A DNA stretch of 64,000 nt from Corbicula japonica. Taxonomy: Eukaryota > Mollusca > Bivalvia > Venerida > Cyrenidae. Shown one piece after another: positions 1-12,374 of the stretch. The notes under the pieces are model-generated. The model made no database searches and was not told the DNA's origin. It saw only the letters and a program-made list of their open reading frames with translations. The position numbers and the translations under genes were made by a program. The stretch's first letter is position 1; each line of letters opens with the position of its first letter. Location of the stretch: the NCBI GenBank assembly GCA_038501625.1, contig JAZAYU010000005.1, forward strand, positions 12,797,484 to 12,861,483. Reading direction: 5' to 3'.

Positions 1-198
1 CTTTTCTCAAACGATTTTCATAAAAACAGTGACGTGTACGTGAACTTGTAGTTTACACGTACCCGTACACGTACACGTATCAAATCTCAACCTCTCTATT
101 ATTTTTGGAAATAAAGCTTTATATTGAACATTTACTAAGCATGTGAAAACCCTGACACAAATGTTGTTTACAGAATTAAATAAACTAAGTTATCTATT
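1..198. other. Left flank of the giant inverted repeat
   Basis: No gene is visible. Positions 38-82 are rich in alternating CACGTA/TACGTG steps, so they are partly self-complementary. Positions about 105-198 match, in reverse complement, the segment 19975-20090, which shows that the repeat arm once extended further outward than its present right-hand copy. Confidence 0.6.
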
Positions 199-2537
199 TT
201 TTTAATAATCAAATTGAACTACAGAAATAAATACAGAAGGTGTATTTGCGTTCTTTACTGTCGACAGAAACCCGACGGATTGAAACCTGTTATAAAATGA
301 ATACTAGTATTTTACCAATTATAATTTCAACCACTAAGTCGGTAAGTGCTTATACATGATAGAGCGATCCGAAACTTTAGCTGGTCGCGCGGCTGCGCTG
401 CGCTATGCTGATTATAGTCCGTAAATTCATTAACCTCTATACATATCCGATAGCCTGACGATTATTTTATATGAATGAACATCCGTATTTAAATAAAAAT
501 TCTTTGTGGTAATTTATTTTATCATGTCCCATGTATATTATACATAGGCATTTATAAAATTAAATATCAATATGATTTTGACAATAAACTGTAGAATTAT
601 GAAACAAAATAGATATTTGAATTTAGCTGTAAGTTGTTTTCTTTTACTTTAATATAAGAACATGTATTCAAAATTTCAGCTAGCTACCTTATTTCAGCAT
701 GGTAGCATATTTACTTAGTAATACTGGGAAATCATTCAATGACGCGTTAGTAGAGAAATAAATTTTCCCCAAAATTGAAAAATACTGGATTTCCATTGAA
801 CAAAATAATTTTTTAACCTTTAAATTGGCGTGCAAATGACTTATGAGCAGTCTAAATCAAAATAAAATTTGTTCTTCATTGCGCCATGGTAATTTAGAAC
901 AGCTCGCATGTTAATCACAAATATATGTCCATTAAAAACCGTTTTAAAATGTAACTTATTTAGAAAGTTAGTGTTTCGAAACACGTTTATAAGTTGACAC
1001 TTATTACATGTAGCTACATTTGTGCAAATAATCTCTGTATTGTTAGAGACCGCCATTTTTTAAGTTTTATTAGCATAAGTAATATTTTAACCCCAAATAA
1101 TGGTTTAATGTTGGGTTATATTCTCAATGAAAACATTTTTAATTTTAACGGGGTATCTAATCTGCAGACTAAAATAAACTTATCTACATAATTAAAATAA
1201 TTAAAAAAAAAAACGCATCATTTTAAAGCGTTATTTTTCTTAATAAGAACATTTAAATTCAAAGAAATGTAAAGATCACCTTCCCAGCGATCGCTTATCA
1301 AGCGATAAGTGAAACTCCGCCTGCAACATTTAGTGCGCATGCGTGAAAGATAACGTTCCCAGGTCAGTTCAACGATAATATGCGCTAAATAAAAACATGT
1401 TACTGAAAATCTCAAGATTAAAAGGAAGATTTATATACTGAGCGAAAATGTGAAATATGATGATATCAATGCATGGCCGATATAGAATTGTTTTCTGCCG
1501 TATCTTCCCAAGGTTATGTTACTTCAGGACCAATTAATTCAAATTTATACATTCGATATGTACATCTCAATGTCTTTTTTTAATGAATGTTATAAGTTTA
1601 GTTTATATAAGCAAGCACAACTGCTCCGTGAAGTTTTATTTCTTCACTCGCTTTTATTCAAATGTATGGGATCTGTTTGTTTTGTCAGATATAAGCGTTG
1701 AAATGTATTTTTATTCGTTGTATAAAGATTTCATCCAACTATAATACACAGAAAACTAAATCTAAATCACGTTAGGAAAAGCAACCTCAGAAAAAAATGC
1801 AGCGAAGTTTTGTTTCAAACAACGTTTGATATTTACAGAAACGTTTTCAGAAAGATTTTTTTATACATTTTACTTTTACATTTTTATTCCTATGTTTAAT
1901 ATTATTTATGTAAAACGGCGCCACCGTATTACATAAAGCGAGCGAAAATCGCTACAATCTTTACTATCAAAACGGAAATTGAACCAATTAAAAATTCACT
2001 CGAAATAGCCATGAATACTGAAGTTAGAAGAAGTTAACTTTTCTCATATATGTTATTTACAATGAAAAACACATAATATAATTATAACATTTCTGTCAAT
2101 CAAAATGTTGTCTCGCATTCTTACAATAATAATTAAACCTAGTTTTTGTTTTAAATTGGCCACTTTATGCCAACAATTGATCATGATTTTAAACACATGC
2201 ATGTCGCATAACTCTACCATGACCAGTTTCTACAGTTAAGACGTTTCTACTATGAAATCAGTGATAAAAAGTGTTGGTGGGCTCAGCATTATTTTATTTA
2301 AAAGTAAAGGTTAGAGTTTGGAAAATCTGAAAATCAACATTTCCCAGAACTATGTACAGCGAAACACCGCTAATACGATTGGAATTGGTACTGGGTAAAA
2401 TTGGTAAAAGATATTAGGTGGTCTACATTTGTGTTCTCAATTTCTGTGTGATCTTTATGGGACCTTCACTGTAGTGATCATTCAAGCTTTGATAGGGGTA
2501 CTACAATTGCTGGTCAAAATAAATAACTGCAGTATCA

Positions 2538-2722
2538 TTATATTTCGCGGGGACGAATTTTCGCGCAAATCCCGTAAAAACAAAGTCGCGGGGGCATGAA
2601 TTCACGCAACTGTGTTTTCCTATAAAGAAACACTGTTACATGGTTTGATTTTGCTGGGGTTGAATTTCGCGCTCTTGTCGCAGCGCGAAATACGCGAAAA
2701 TTAAACCCGAGCGAAATTGAAT
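2538..2722. repeat. Small palindromic element, TTCGCGGGG family, copy 1
   Basis: The segment opens with ATTTCGCGGGGACGAATTTT and closes with a GCGCGAAATACGCGAAAATT block; GCGAAA/TTTCGC words recur in both orientations, so the ends can pair. A second copy lies in the other arm (13688-13866) and a third, independent copy at 31220-31402. It looks like a non-autonomous inverted-repeat element with no coding capacity. Confidence 0.6.
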
Positions 2723-3580
2723 GATTTAACTGCACACCACAGCCATAAGTTCAATAACTAATAATTCAGTGAATTCATTTATTTTCTATGGATTCTAAAT
2801 TTCGTGTGCAGGTCGATCCACATAAGTGTAACTTTACCAAAAACCACGGAAATTTTCTGCCCCCGAAAATAAGGCTTTTACATTAAGTTGAACACAATTT
2901 TTATAGCAGAAATTACTGACGAAATTACGGTTAATGTTGACAGACAAATATAGGACTGTCTTTGCTCGATCTTAAATCTTAATAAGTATATGATGTCAAA
3001 ATAAGCAATGAAAAGGATTAAACTGCTAGCATATTCAGACATGTAGCACTACTTTTAATGCAAATTAGTTGTCGTTAGCATAACAGGTCTCTATTGACCC
3101 ATAAATGATTTTACTAGCCAAGAATATCAAACAACTTCATGCGCACACCTTTATATCTGAAACTAAACCATGTATCATCCGTTGCGAACAGGTTGCGCAC
3201 GCTGCCAAGGGACTCCCCAAATTGAGTCGCCCGCTCAGATTTATTTTCATTGTATGAACTGCTATATAGAAATGGATCGTGGTCTTAACGTGGGTGGCAA
3301 ACATCGATTAAGAGATACAAAAATAGATGTTCATGCAACAACTGCAAATTCTCGTGATAATTGTTGTAATACGGTCTAGTTAAGTTAAACTTCTTGTCAC
3401 ATAAATGGGTTTGAACGGTTGAGAAAGCACATAGCAATAGTTTTGCACACTCTACATGTTACCTATACAGATGCGCCATTTGTATTTGTAAATAAAGTGC
3501 TTAAATCTAGTACCATTTAATTGGATCACTCGGAATTTTTGGGTCCGGTAAATAGATGTCAAACTAATACTTAGTAAAAA

Positions 3581-3581
<1 letters not shown>

Positions 3582-3628
<47 letters not shown>
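3582..3628 (+). repeat. (ATT)n microsatellite
   Basis: About fifteen uninterrupted ATT units. The partner arm carries the complementary, longer (AAT)n tract at 12313-12374, so the microsatellite predates the arm duplication and has since changed length. Confidence 0.95.
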
Positions 3629-3675
3629 GTTTTTGTCAGTATCATATCATATTTTGTGGATTTTTAAATTGAACA

Positions 3676-4018
3676 GTGCGATGACGATTTCATACGCCCT
3701 TATTGAATATTATAATAAAATGAATGTATAATGATGAATGTCAGGTAAGACTAAATGATCGAAAGAAGTCTGCATTGTTTCATAACTTATTAAGTGGAAT
3801 TTCCGAATGGAATGAGTCCTATCGGAAAATAATCAACAATTCCTTTCGGAATGATTCCGATCGGAATTAGTGTATATAGAAAAATTCCGATCGGAAAATG
3901 TATGTCGGAATGTTTCCTATCGGAATTTGCCGACAGGACTGATTCCGATCGGAACCGTGAAATTCCGACGGGAAAAACATGTTTTCCTATCGGAAGAATT
4001 TTCGTTCCGATCGGAATC
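3676..4018. repeat. Arm-specific block with clustered TTCCGATCGGAA palindromes
   Basis: This roughly 340 bp block is present only in the left arm; the right arm passes straight from its equivalent of 3675 to that of 4019 (near 12270). It contains about ten copies of the 12 bp palindrome TTCCGATCGGAA and one- or two-base variants (TTCCTATCGGAA, TTCCGACGGGAA, TTCCTTTCGGAA), spaced roughly 15-40 bp apart. Because the word is palindromic, both strands read as IPIG-type peptide repeats; those small ORFs are by-products. Confidence 0.8.
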
Positions 4019-4189
4019 GCATGTTTTTTAACCATGTTTTTTTGCAATATTTCTGTTAATTTCTAAAGTTCCACCATGAAAATTTCCAAATTAAGAGTTG
4101 AAGTTACACGCTTTCGAATGATGTATAAGAAAGCTGCCTTGCTTTTAAAATGAAAAAAAAGTTTTCGGAAAATATAATATTCCGAAAAT

Positions 4190-4682
4190 ATATTGCTTGA
4201 TACGTTAGATATCAAAGCAAACACTCGTTATAGACTGCGGAAAAGCTGGATCTGAGCTCTACGTCTGTGTATCCTCAACTAGTTTCATCGAGATATCGGC
4301 CACAATCGCCGACATTTAAAAAGTAAACACTACAATGCATAGTTTAGACATTCTAATGTTCCGGGCACAACCTTTTTTGTACAATATACCTAATAGTTGT
4401 AACATTTGCGTCTGGAATCTCTGACATATGCTCTCCATCCATTGTTATTAGCAAAGAATAGTCGTTGCCGAAGCAAAGAAACAGCCGATATAGCGAATTT
4501 CGCAAAGAAACAGCCGATATGGATAGGCACCGTGATACTGAGAAAAAATATAACTTGGAAATTTGGAAGATTTTAATTGACATTTTTACTACGTAAACAA
4601 TATTGATAACAAAAAAGTATATAACTGTTTGATGTGTAAAAAGCTTGTGTGCAACAGCGTTTTCATTCTGGGTTATTTACTG
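4190..4682. other. Start of the inverted-repeat spacer, no gene seen
   Basis: I see no exon-like ORF. A short local duplication is visible: the phrase GCAAAGAAACAGCCGATAT occurs twice around 4471-4521. Confidence 0.5.
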
Positions 4683-4815
4683 TATCGCGCTTAATATTGG
4701 CGGTGTCAAATGTTGGCGTATTTTAAAGTGTTTATACTGGTGGTGTCATATATTGGCGCTACATGTAACAAGCCAGACCGCCAAAATAAAACCCTTGATG
4801 ACAAATGGCGGAAAT
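4683..4815. repeat. Small palindromic element, ATTGGCGGTG family, copy 1
   Basis: ATTGGCGGTGT-type words at the left are mirrored by ACCGCCAA-type words at the right, so the segment can fold. A clearer copy is at 6114-6222. It has no coding capacity. Confidence 0.55.
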
Positions 4816-4984
4816 TGGACACTGGAAGAGAAAGATAAACCTCGCAGTCTGATTAACATATGGGAAACACACGTATTTCCAAATACCAAGTGGCTTAAAC
4901 TAACAGTCAAACAAAAACTAAAGGATTTATCTATAAACGAATGATTTTCAAATGTAGAAAATTCAAGTAAAGGTCAAACGTATA

Positions 4985-5640
4985 GAATTTTTTAAGCATA
5001 ACGTTTCAAACTGAACGATATTTAGCTAATACACCAAAACAATACGTTTATCATATTTTGAAATTTCGAACGCGAAATCATAGATTGTCAGTAGAAACTG
5101 GCAGTTTGTCAAGAGTACCAGTAAATCAACGTTTTTGTACGACATGTGAAGGTCAATTAGGAGACAAATTCCATTATCTATTATTCCAATGCCGATTATT
5201 CGAACAAGGTAGAAAACTGTACGTTAAGCCGTACTATCGAAGACCTGATACTTTTAAAATGGATCAACTTCTTAACAAAAATAACCAAAAGGAATATAGC
5301 AACCTGTGCAAATTTAAAAAAAAATCATTATTAATTATCGCCTTTAAATGTACATTACTTTATACTGGTAAAACATGAGAACGCTTGCATTTTAGTTATA
5401 TTTCGTTGAATGTTTACATTGAAATTATTGTGATTATACCTGTATTGTGTTTGTTTATAACTAGTTACATGTAATAGTATTTGACTCTCCGTATAAATGT
5501 ATCTAATAATCTCATAAAAATTTCTGTTAATGTTAATATACTACTTTGTAAGCCTCGAAAATATCAGTCATGTTTATCCTCATTTTGTCATAATTGGCAT
5601 AAGTGAAATAAAAGGTTTTTGACATGACGTGACTTGACTT
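4985..5640 (+). pseudogene. Non-LTR retrotransposon (LINE) 3' end fragment
   Basis: An open stretch ending at 5378 encodes the C-terminal region of a LINE ORF2-type protein. It has the HRL-x-E-x-G motif (HRLSVETG), then a CxxC...H...C zinc-ribbon (FCTTCEGQ, DKFHYLLFQC) and the KPYYRRPDTFKM motif. The same motifs appear in the independent minus-strand fragment at 50138-50734. Frame-compatible sequence continues a little upstream of the TTG at 5058. After the stop, an AT-rich 3' untranslated region runs to AAGTGAAATAAAAGG near 5605, a typical LINE tail. Reverse transcriptase and endonuclease are absent, so this is a 5'-truncated, dead insertion. I do not assign the clade. Confidence 0.75.
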
Positions 5641-6113
5641 CTTATTCTATTGTTAAATTTTAAGAGTGAAAACATTATCGCAGCTTCCTAATACAGTACT
5701 TGATTGCTTTGTTTGATATTCCAATTATATTCCTTTTGTTGACGCATTATAAGTTTACCAACTTGATCGATTTAATATTGTTTAATTATTTTAAAGCGGG
5801 TTTCTATGAGATATTGAAAAAAACTCTATTTAATTTACTACTTGAACAAAAGCTATAACTATATAATGCTTCTTTTTCAAGTGCCGCTGAAATGAATGGA
5901 CTACAAGCGCCAAATAACACTCCTTCTGGCTATGTCTAAAGAAAATACTAGAACATAACACATTCATGTACCTTTGTTTCGTGTTGTTTAAGTTTTTATT
6001 CCGGTTTCCAAGAATATACATAATTTAGAAACATGCAACAATCTTTCTTAATCAAGGGAGGAAACTTACAAAATATCTAGTTGTGTATCATAGATATCTA
6101 CCTTCCAGATATT
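5641..6113. other. No feature seen between LINE fragment and palindromic element
   Basis: AT-rich sequence with only short chance ORFs; I see no repeat match within the window. Confidence 0.4.
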
Positions 6114-6222
6114 AAATTGGCGGTGTTTTAAATTGACGGGGATTTTTATTGGCGGTGTTTTATATTGGCGCAACTGACCCTGACCGCCAATATCGCCAAA
6201 ATTAAACCCCCGCCAATATAAG
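6114..6222. repeat. Small palindromic element, ATTGGCGGTG family, copy 2
   Basis: The left half holds ATTGGCGGTGTTTTA twice; the right half holds ACCGCCAATATCGCC and CCCCGCCAATATAAG. The halves are inverted repeats around a short CAACTGACCCTGA centre. It is a foldback-type non-autonomous element related to 4683-4815. Confidence 0.7.
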
Positions 6223-6992
6223 TACTTACACAGTAACAAGTTGAAATTGTGTTTGAAACGTGAAACACGGCAAGGTTGAGAATGTAGTAGTCTCACCGTG
6301 AAAATAAGTCATGACAGTCTGTAAATACTTCTTTTAAACCTCTTCACATGTGTATTAACATCATTAGCTTGCAATATGGCTACCGTAAGCCGGTACAGTC
6401 TTTACTATTGTATAGTGAAGTAATTAATTATAACAATTGTTGTAGAATCATAGAATGGCAATCTTCTGAAACGCATCCTGTTTAATGTACGGTTAAAATT
6501 TATTACGCCGTTTAATTCTACCTTCTGCTATTTTTATCAGCCTTAAACAACAATATTTGAATTTGGTGAGTTTCTACAGAACAAAGTTGCCATCGGGAAA
6601 GTATTCCCACCTTCTTTACTATTAAAGACATATCTTCGCCGATTTCTCGTAGAAACAACGCAATCACAAGCTTTTCCGTTCAATGTCGCCGAAGCACTCA
6701 TATGTCAGCATCTAAGGTTGACATTTCAGTTTCTGAAATATATACTGATATGTGCGAAACTAGCCCAAAAAGTACTAGAAATAACCTAAAGCTAAAGATA
6801 GAAACTACAATAAAACAACAACAGTTTCAGCTTTAATCTTTGAAAGGAAATCTGTGGTAGTAGTACAGCATACATGTAACAATTACATCGACATTCGTAC
6901 ATTTCAATTCATAAAATCTTGATATAAAATAGTTTTTTTTTACAGAGTGATCATTTATTTTATAAACCGTTTAAAATTCATGTCTATCGTAA

Positions 6993-7063
6993 GCATAGTT
7001 GATTAAGTGGTAGAATACTCGTCTGCCACGCAGCCGTTCGTGTTCGATTCCCGGCTGAATCTC
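6993..7063 (+). tRNA. tRNA-Gly(GCC)-like sequence, probably a pseudogene
   Basis: The order of tRNA parts is recognisable: GCATAGT 5' end, a D-arm with AAGTGGTAGAAT, an anticodon loop CTGCCAC with GCC at 7025-7027, and a T-loop with TTCGATTCCCGGC. The 5' and 3' acceptor strands do not pair and the T stem is imperfect, so it is probably a degraded gene or tRNA-derived repeat. It is followed by a pyrimidine-rich run that could be a relic Pol III terminator. Confidence 0.5.
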
Positions 7064-7429
7064 ATCTATTTTCTTTCTTTTTTAACTCAGACCTTTTCAT
7101 CATGGACTTTTATGTGTCAAAATCTAATGTTGACCTTGAAAATGAAAATCACACTCATTTTCATTTTGAAAATAAAATTAATGTAAACTTCAAAATGTAT
7201 ATGCCTGGTATCAATGGTGGACTTTCTGAACCAATACAGTAAAATCTCGCTATTAAGAACACTCATAGGACTGGCAAAAGTGCTTGTTTTTGTGGGGTAG
7301 TCGCAATATTGACGTTTAAAACCACTTTTTACACAATCTGGTTCTTTAAAAACATGCTTTGATTAGTGTGTGTATAGGTGGCGGTTGACTAATATTTAAT
7401 TCTAGGTGCTTTGGTCTCAGTAAGGTCAA

Positions 7430-7830
7430 TGAGTACCCACCTTTTTGATTGACAACGCTATTACCTTTTTATGTTTTATATATTTGGGTTCTTTTGCATG
7501 TAACATTGTCAAGTTGATGGGTGGTTGGAACAAATTCACAAAACAACTTGTACTTGTGTGTTGATATGAGAACCTGTTGGGGCAAGTGTGATATTGTTTC
7601 ACCCTAAAACCTGGTTCTCTCAGTGGCAAACTGTTTTGCCACTGACAGTTCCAATGCGGCAACCTATCGGGTTCTCATTTTCGTTAATTTTTTGTGGTGT
7701 CTATTTTTAAACAGATTATTTCTTACCTACGAGGTCTTTTTCTCTTTGCTTTTTGACTGTGTATTGAGGCTGTGTTGTCTGAAAGTGGCGATATCTGGTA
7801 TGCATATTTCACATTTTGCATATTGCATTA
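7430..7830 (-). repeat. Dispersed repeat family R2, tail segment (minus orientation)
   Basis: Its reverse complement matches 32165-32560, 38995-39335 and 63340-63675 throughout. Shared words include AACGGTCAGTGGCAAA, CAGGTTCTCATAT, CAAGTACAAGTTGT and AATGTTGCATGCAAAAG. The short ORFs crossing it are not conserved between copies. It is a dispersed non-coding mobile repeat. Confidence 0.85.
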
Positions 7831-10499
7831 TTTAAACGTGTTAAAAAGATGATTAAAAAAAACGACTACTAACTGTGTATTCTTTATGTACAGCAAATTA
7901 TAACTACATGTGGTATATTTATTTTTATACAATTGGTAAACCGTCACAAATTAATATAATATCTATTATCAATTATATTCAACAATCAATGATAATTTTA
8001 ACTAGATACAAATTTTATCTACAGGGCTTGGCTTTTGACAGCTAACCAAGTTACAAAGTCTGCAATACCGACATTTTAACAAACCGTACTGGGACCACAG
8101 TGCTATAATAAAATGGGTCAAGTCATAGATGTTGTTTTTTACATTTTAGTTATTACTTTATTTGACAAGAACTGTCAATTAACAAAAATCATGCCGACAA
8201 TGTGTTTTTTTCCTATCTTTGTTTTAATTTTGAGCTTATGTTTTGCCCTATGCAAGATTCGCCTCCCGTGAATAGCAGCTCAACCATCAAAAATATTTAT
8301 TGACTAAAATCTTGACTGTGAGTCTAATTAATAATACCTAAAGTAAACAATAAGGCAAGTCTTTCGAAAAGCAGATATCATTTTTGATATATATATTATT
8401 TTATTGAAATTGACTTACAACAACAGAAATTTATGATAAAATATATTTCGCATTTGTTAATATGTGATATTCCACAGACAATATATCTTGGGGGTCTTTA
8501 TTTCACTTGTTCGCGTTTTGCTTTTCTAGAGGTGTTTTAAAGCATAATGTTTGCTGCCTGGAACTTGTTCGAAGAATGCGAGGCTCAGGAACGGGTATCA
8601 ACTGTCCGCACACAATATTAACTCGACACCAGTAAACAAATTTTCCCGTATTCTAAAACGAATAGTAATACAACAATGTTTTTAATTGAAGTAAATCAAA
8701 GAGTGTGTCTGAGGTATAAATCATTATTTGTTTTATGTTCTCCAGTAAAATAAAAGTGGTATTTATACGTTTTCAAACTTTTAGCAATAAACCATCGAAA
8801 ACAACTCGATGGGGAGAACTACTTATAATTATTATTCTGATTTAAGTTCCTTTGTTCTTACAATACTTCGCTTTATGTTTTTCCCAAATCAAAAACTGTA
8901 TCCAGTTTGTAATACGCATATGTTTAAGGTAATATTAATTGAAGCACTGTTTAACTCTCCGCCAGTTATTTTCATTGTTTTGTAGACATTAATTTTGAAC
9001 ATTTTACGCTAAAAACAAAAACGCTACATTACGTAGCATTTAATCTGGGTGTTTCCTCTAAATTAGTAAGTATATAATGTTTATCAATGACAGTGATGCA
9101 TTTGACTAGTTCACGTATCGGATGCACTTAATATTGTATGGGTGTTGTTTTCTTCCGTACATATGTACCCTTCTGTATAAGATCAATTCTTCAATCACGA
9201 TTGTCATTTTTAGTCGTCTTAAGGCTCTTAAATTTTCGTTAGATTGACGTTATTACATCCTGATTCGTAGAAATGCATTAACGTCCGTGCATTGTTTTCA
9301 TGCAAGGCACATTTGTCAGTGCAATAAAAGGCTTACACCAGCTGTGATCGGCTTTGATAAGTAAGAATTCAAATTTATCACATTGTTTCTGTTGACATTC
9401 TCTACTGTTCCTAAATGGATTAAATCATCATTAATCATGCTGCATTCATTTAGCACATGTTTCTATTAGGTGCCTTGAACTTGTTGTTATTAACGACCAC
9501 CAATCGCACAATATTATTGCTAAAGCTTTCCCGCTTGAACAGATTACAAGGTGAATAAATTCGATATTTCACTGGTTTGTAATAAGTCTTTTAGCCCAGC
9601 CCCTATTCATATCCGGATTTTTACACAAAAAAGGTTTTATTTGGACGACTGTAAACTTGAAGAATTTTAGTCCTGAAGTCAAGTTTTAAAGAATATTAGG
9701 CTGATACCGCGCAATAACGAATATATTTAATGGCAGCAGAAAGGTCGATGGGATATCATAACACATGTGTTAGTTTAACTTTATTTTTTTTTTGCTTACA
9801 TTTTTAATAAAAACAGTTATAATAATTATTAAATAAATACTCATTCAATACGATGCAGAGGCAAACGGCTTTGTAGGTCGTGTAAAATGTCGCTGTGGGA
9901 TCGTGTGCAAATTCAATGAGAATTAAAAGTGAATGATTATTTTTCTTTTAATTGATGTTACTTTAGTATTGATGTGTTTATTCTTGACCTGATACATGGT
10001 ATTTCTGCACAAAAAATAAAACATAGAAAAAGTTATACAGCCCTTGTCGACTTCTCTTGTGCACCTCATCTATTTACAATTTTTTAATTCAAGAGATATT
10101 TTTAATGATACTAGTCACTAAAACATTTCATCAAACAATTTTAACAGTTACATTTTATCAAGTAATTAGGATCACTTTAATAATAGTTTTTAAGTAGGTG
10201 CTTGATTTATTGTGAAATTTCTCTGGGAGACGGTTAATATCATTAAAATAAATAATTCTTGCTTTGATGTTTTTTAACTTATTACAAATGCTACATTAGG
10301 CAATTAGTTTTCATAACATTTCCGCTTGTTGACAGTCTGTTTCATTTCTATTTATCATTTGTTTCCACGTTTTAGCAGAGTGTTATCTTAAAAAGGATGT
10401 TTAGATATGCTGCCAATAACGAGCCTCTAACTGATGGTGGAAACGTATCGTCTGATAGGTGTCGGCAAGTATTTGTTATAAATAAGACAGAAACACGAA
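7831..10499. other. Gene-free part of the inverted-repeat spacer
   Basis: About 2.7 kb of AT-rich sequence. I find no ORF with exon-like borders and no clear match to other parts of the window. Confidence 0.45.
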
Positions 10500-10636
10500 T
10501 TTTCGGACTCTGAAGGTTGTTTAAGCTCTTGCTAAATGCTGTTGATTGAAAACTTTAAATTCAGTGGTTTGAAAATTGCCGACTTTGATGGTTGTCTATG
10601 CTGTTATTAAATGCTGTTGATTGAAAACTTTTTTTT
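10500..10636 (+). repeat. Imperfect tandem duplication upstream of candidate exon
   Basis: The phrase AAATGCTGTTGATTGAAAAC occurs at about 10533 and again at about 10610, each preceded by related CGGACTCTGAAGGTTGT / CCGACTTTGATGGTTGT words. This is a 78 bp-period duplication ending just before the candidate exon. Confidence 0.7.
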
Positions 10637-10656
10637 CAAACATTGACAAATTAAAA

Positions 10657-10849
10657 ATGATTATGAACATGCATATTGTGTTGTGTGTGTTGCTCTCTCA
10701 TAGTGGTGATGTTGTGCCTTCTAATGGCACCATAAGAGAATTGCTACCGGAGCTTATTAGACAGTTTTGTCCCAGGTCAAATGTTTGTCCTGAACATACA
10801 GGAATTTCTACTGCGTCTACAACACCCGGGTTAACGTCGTGTTGTACAG
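10657..10849 (+). CDS. Candidate first coding exon of a secreted or membrane protein
   Basis: From ATG 10657 the reading frame opens with a hydrophobic, signal-peptide-like stretch (MIMNMHIVLCVLLSHSG) and continues for about 64 codons. It then passes through a cysteine-bearing segment (QFCPRSNVC) and ends CC-T at a strong splice donor CAG|GTTAGT (10849/10850, phase 1). I do not recognise the family. The donor region is imperfectly duplicated about 46 bp downstream (GTTCAGGTTAGGATTCGG). No convincing second exon was found, so it may be an isolated or dead exon or chance. Start choice: the track-extending TTG at 10621 lies in the tandem duplication, while ATG 10657 begins the hydrophobic run. 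Confidence 0.3.
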
Positions 10850-11345
10850 GTTAGTATTCGGTAATGTTTTATTGTTGAAGTTGTGTTGTTCAGGTTAGGA
10901 TTCGGGTTTTACTTGATTTCACAGTGATTTGGTCTTGTACGAGTAAGTTATGATCGAGAGAACCATGACGCTAATGAATGATATTGGCAATGGAAACTTT
11001 CCTACTTCTTATTTCTCCAACCGCCATGATTCTATCCTCATGTTCCATTACTGATATATTCAGTGTTTCACCGTTTGTTTGTTTCCTTACTTATAATTTC
11101 AACCGTTTTGTCGCTGTTCTTCGGTTTAAGTTACTGATTTAAGTAATCTGATTTATGGTTTAGATACTGATGACTACAACATCCATGAGTAAGTATGACC
11201 TTAGCAGCTACAAATTGATCTAAACTATTCCGCCGATTGTTTTCTCGTTTAGGGAAAACCCATTCTTTTATCGGGGGACCATACGCTGCTGAACATGGAC
11301 TGGTATTAATCTGAAAATACTTCACTGAAGGTTCCATGTTCACCG

Positions 11346-11600
11346 CCATATGCATACCATCGTTTGGGATGATCAAAATTGTACTATTTAATGGTGTAAT
11401 TACTGAGTTGCGCTCAACCCGAGGCTAAGCGGCGTGGGCAGTATTATGCATTCCCATTACTGCCCGTGAACAGGCTCAATCAAACCGAGCCTGCAGTATT
11501 TTTATATTTGTTCTGTTCGGTGGCTTTCAAAGTTACCTTTTCATCTATTTAGATGAAAAGGGACCTTTAAAGGTTCCAACACGACAGATATAAAATACAA
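11346..11600 (+). repeat. Dispersed repeat family R2, head segment
   Basis: It matches 49650-49868 and 63110-63285 in the same orientation and 31555-31665 in reverse. Shared words are ACCATCGTTTG, AAAATTGTACT, GCGCTCAACCCG, GTGGGCAGTA, GGCTCAATCAAACC and GGTGGCTTTCAAAGTT. It overlaps one end of an 81-codon minus-strand ORF, which is therefore partly repeat-derived. Confidence 0.85.
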
Positions 11601-12310
11601 GCATATGCTGCAGGTTAGTTTATATTGAGAATCTTATTTCAACATCAAATGTTAATTCACGAAGTGGATATAAATGAAAATAAAAGCAACTACATAATTT
11701 ATTACAGCGTCCGCTAATAAACTGAATAAACAGCATGTTCCGAAATTTCCAAAAACTGTGAATCATTATGTGTGTTGTTTTATGTGGTCGATGCGTATAT
11801 TATGAGTAAGATGCGAGTTATAAAGTAATATGCACACTTTCGAAAAAAATTCAAATAAAGAATATTCAGAATTATTAGCTGGATATAGGGATTATGTTAT
11901 AATTCGGGTATTAAAACTATTCATAAAATGTGTACGATTTTATTTAAAAGTACTTGTTTTAAACTGAATTCAATTTGTCCTGGTTTGCACTCTTAACTTT
12001 TTATGAAGGTTTATTCTTTAAAATGCTGTTCTTAACTAAATTAAATGTAACATCACGAAGCGTAAATAAAATATCATATTTGAACACGATCCTGTGAATT
12101 TTCGGAATATTATATTTTCCGAAAACTTTTTTTTCATTTTAAAAGCAAGGCAGCTTTATTATACATCATTCGAAAGCTTGTAACTTCAACTCTTAATTTG
12201 GAAATTTTCATTGTGGAAATTTGAAAATTAACAGAAATATTGCCGAAGAACATGGTAAAAAAACAAGCCATGTTTAATTTAAAATTCCAAATAATATAAT
12301 ACTGACAAAA

Positions 12311-12312
<2 letters not shown>

Positions 12313-12374
<62 letters not shown>
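12313..12374 (+). repeat. (AAT)n microsatellite
   Basis: About twenty AAT units; the complement of the left-arm (ATT)n tract in the same relative position. Confidence 0.95.

Larger units (their letters stand above)
199..4189 (+). repeat. Left arm of giant inverted repeat (about 4 kb)
   Basis: Read in reverse complement, this segment aligns almost end to end with 12098-16058. Matching landmarks include the block after 240 (partner near 16000), a palindromic region near 1280-1345 (partner near 14940-15010), a GCGCCACCG-containing block near 1920 (partner 14380), the (ATT)n tract (partner (AAT)n) and the inner-end GTTTTCGGAA block at 4160 (partner 12100). By eye, sequence identity is high but clearly below 95 percent, with several indels, so the duplication is not recent. 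No long ORF is conserved between the arms: the 69-codon ORF at 3170 is frame-shifted in the partner. The arms could be very long terminal inverted repeats of a mobile element or an inverted segmental duplication; the sequence does not decide. Confidence 0.85.

Noticed and set aside
3170..3379. 69-codon ORF with CARCQG and CMNC motifs, possible zinc finger
   Set aside because: The homologous sequence in the right arm (about 12890-13110) is shifted out of frame, so no protein is conserved.
3790..4066. IPIG-repeat ORFs on both strands
   Set aside because: They come from the palindromic 12-mer TTCCGATCGGAA; both strands give the same peptide pattern and the block is absent from the other arm.
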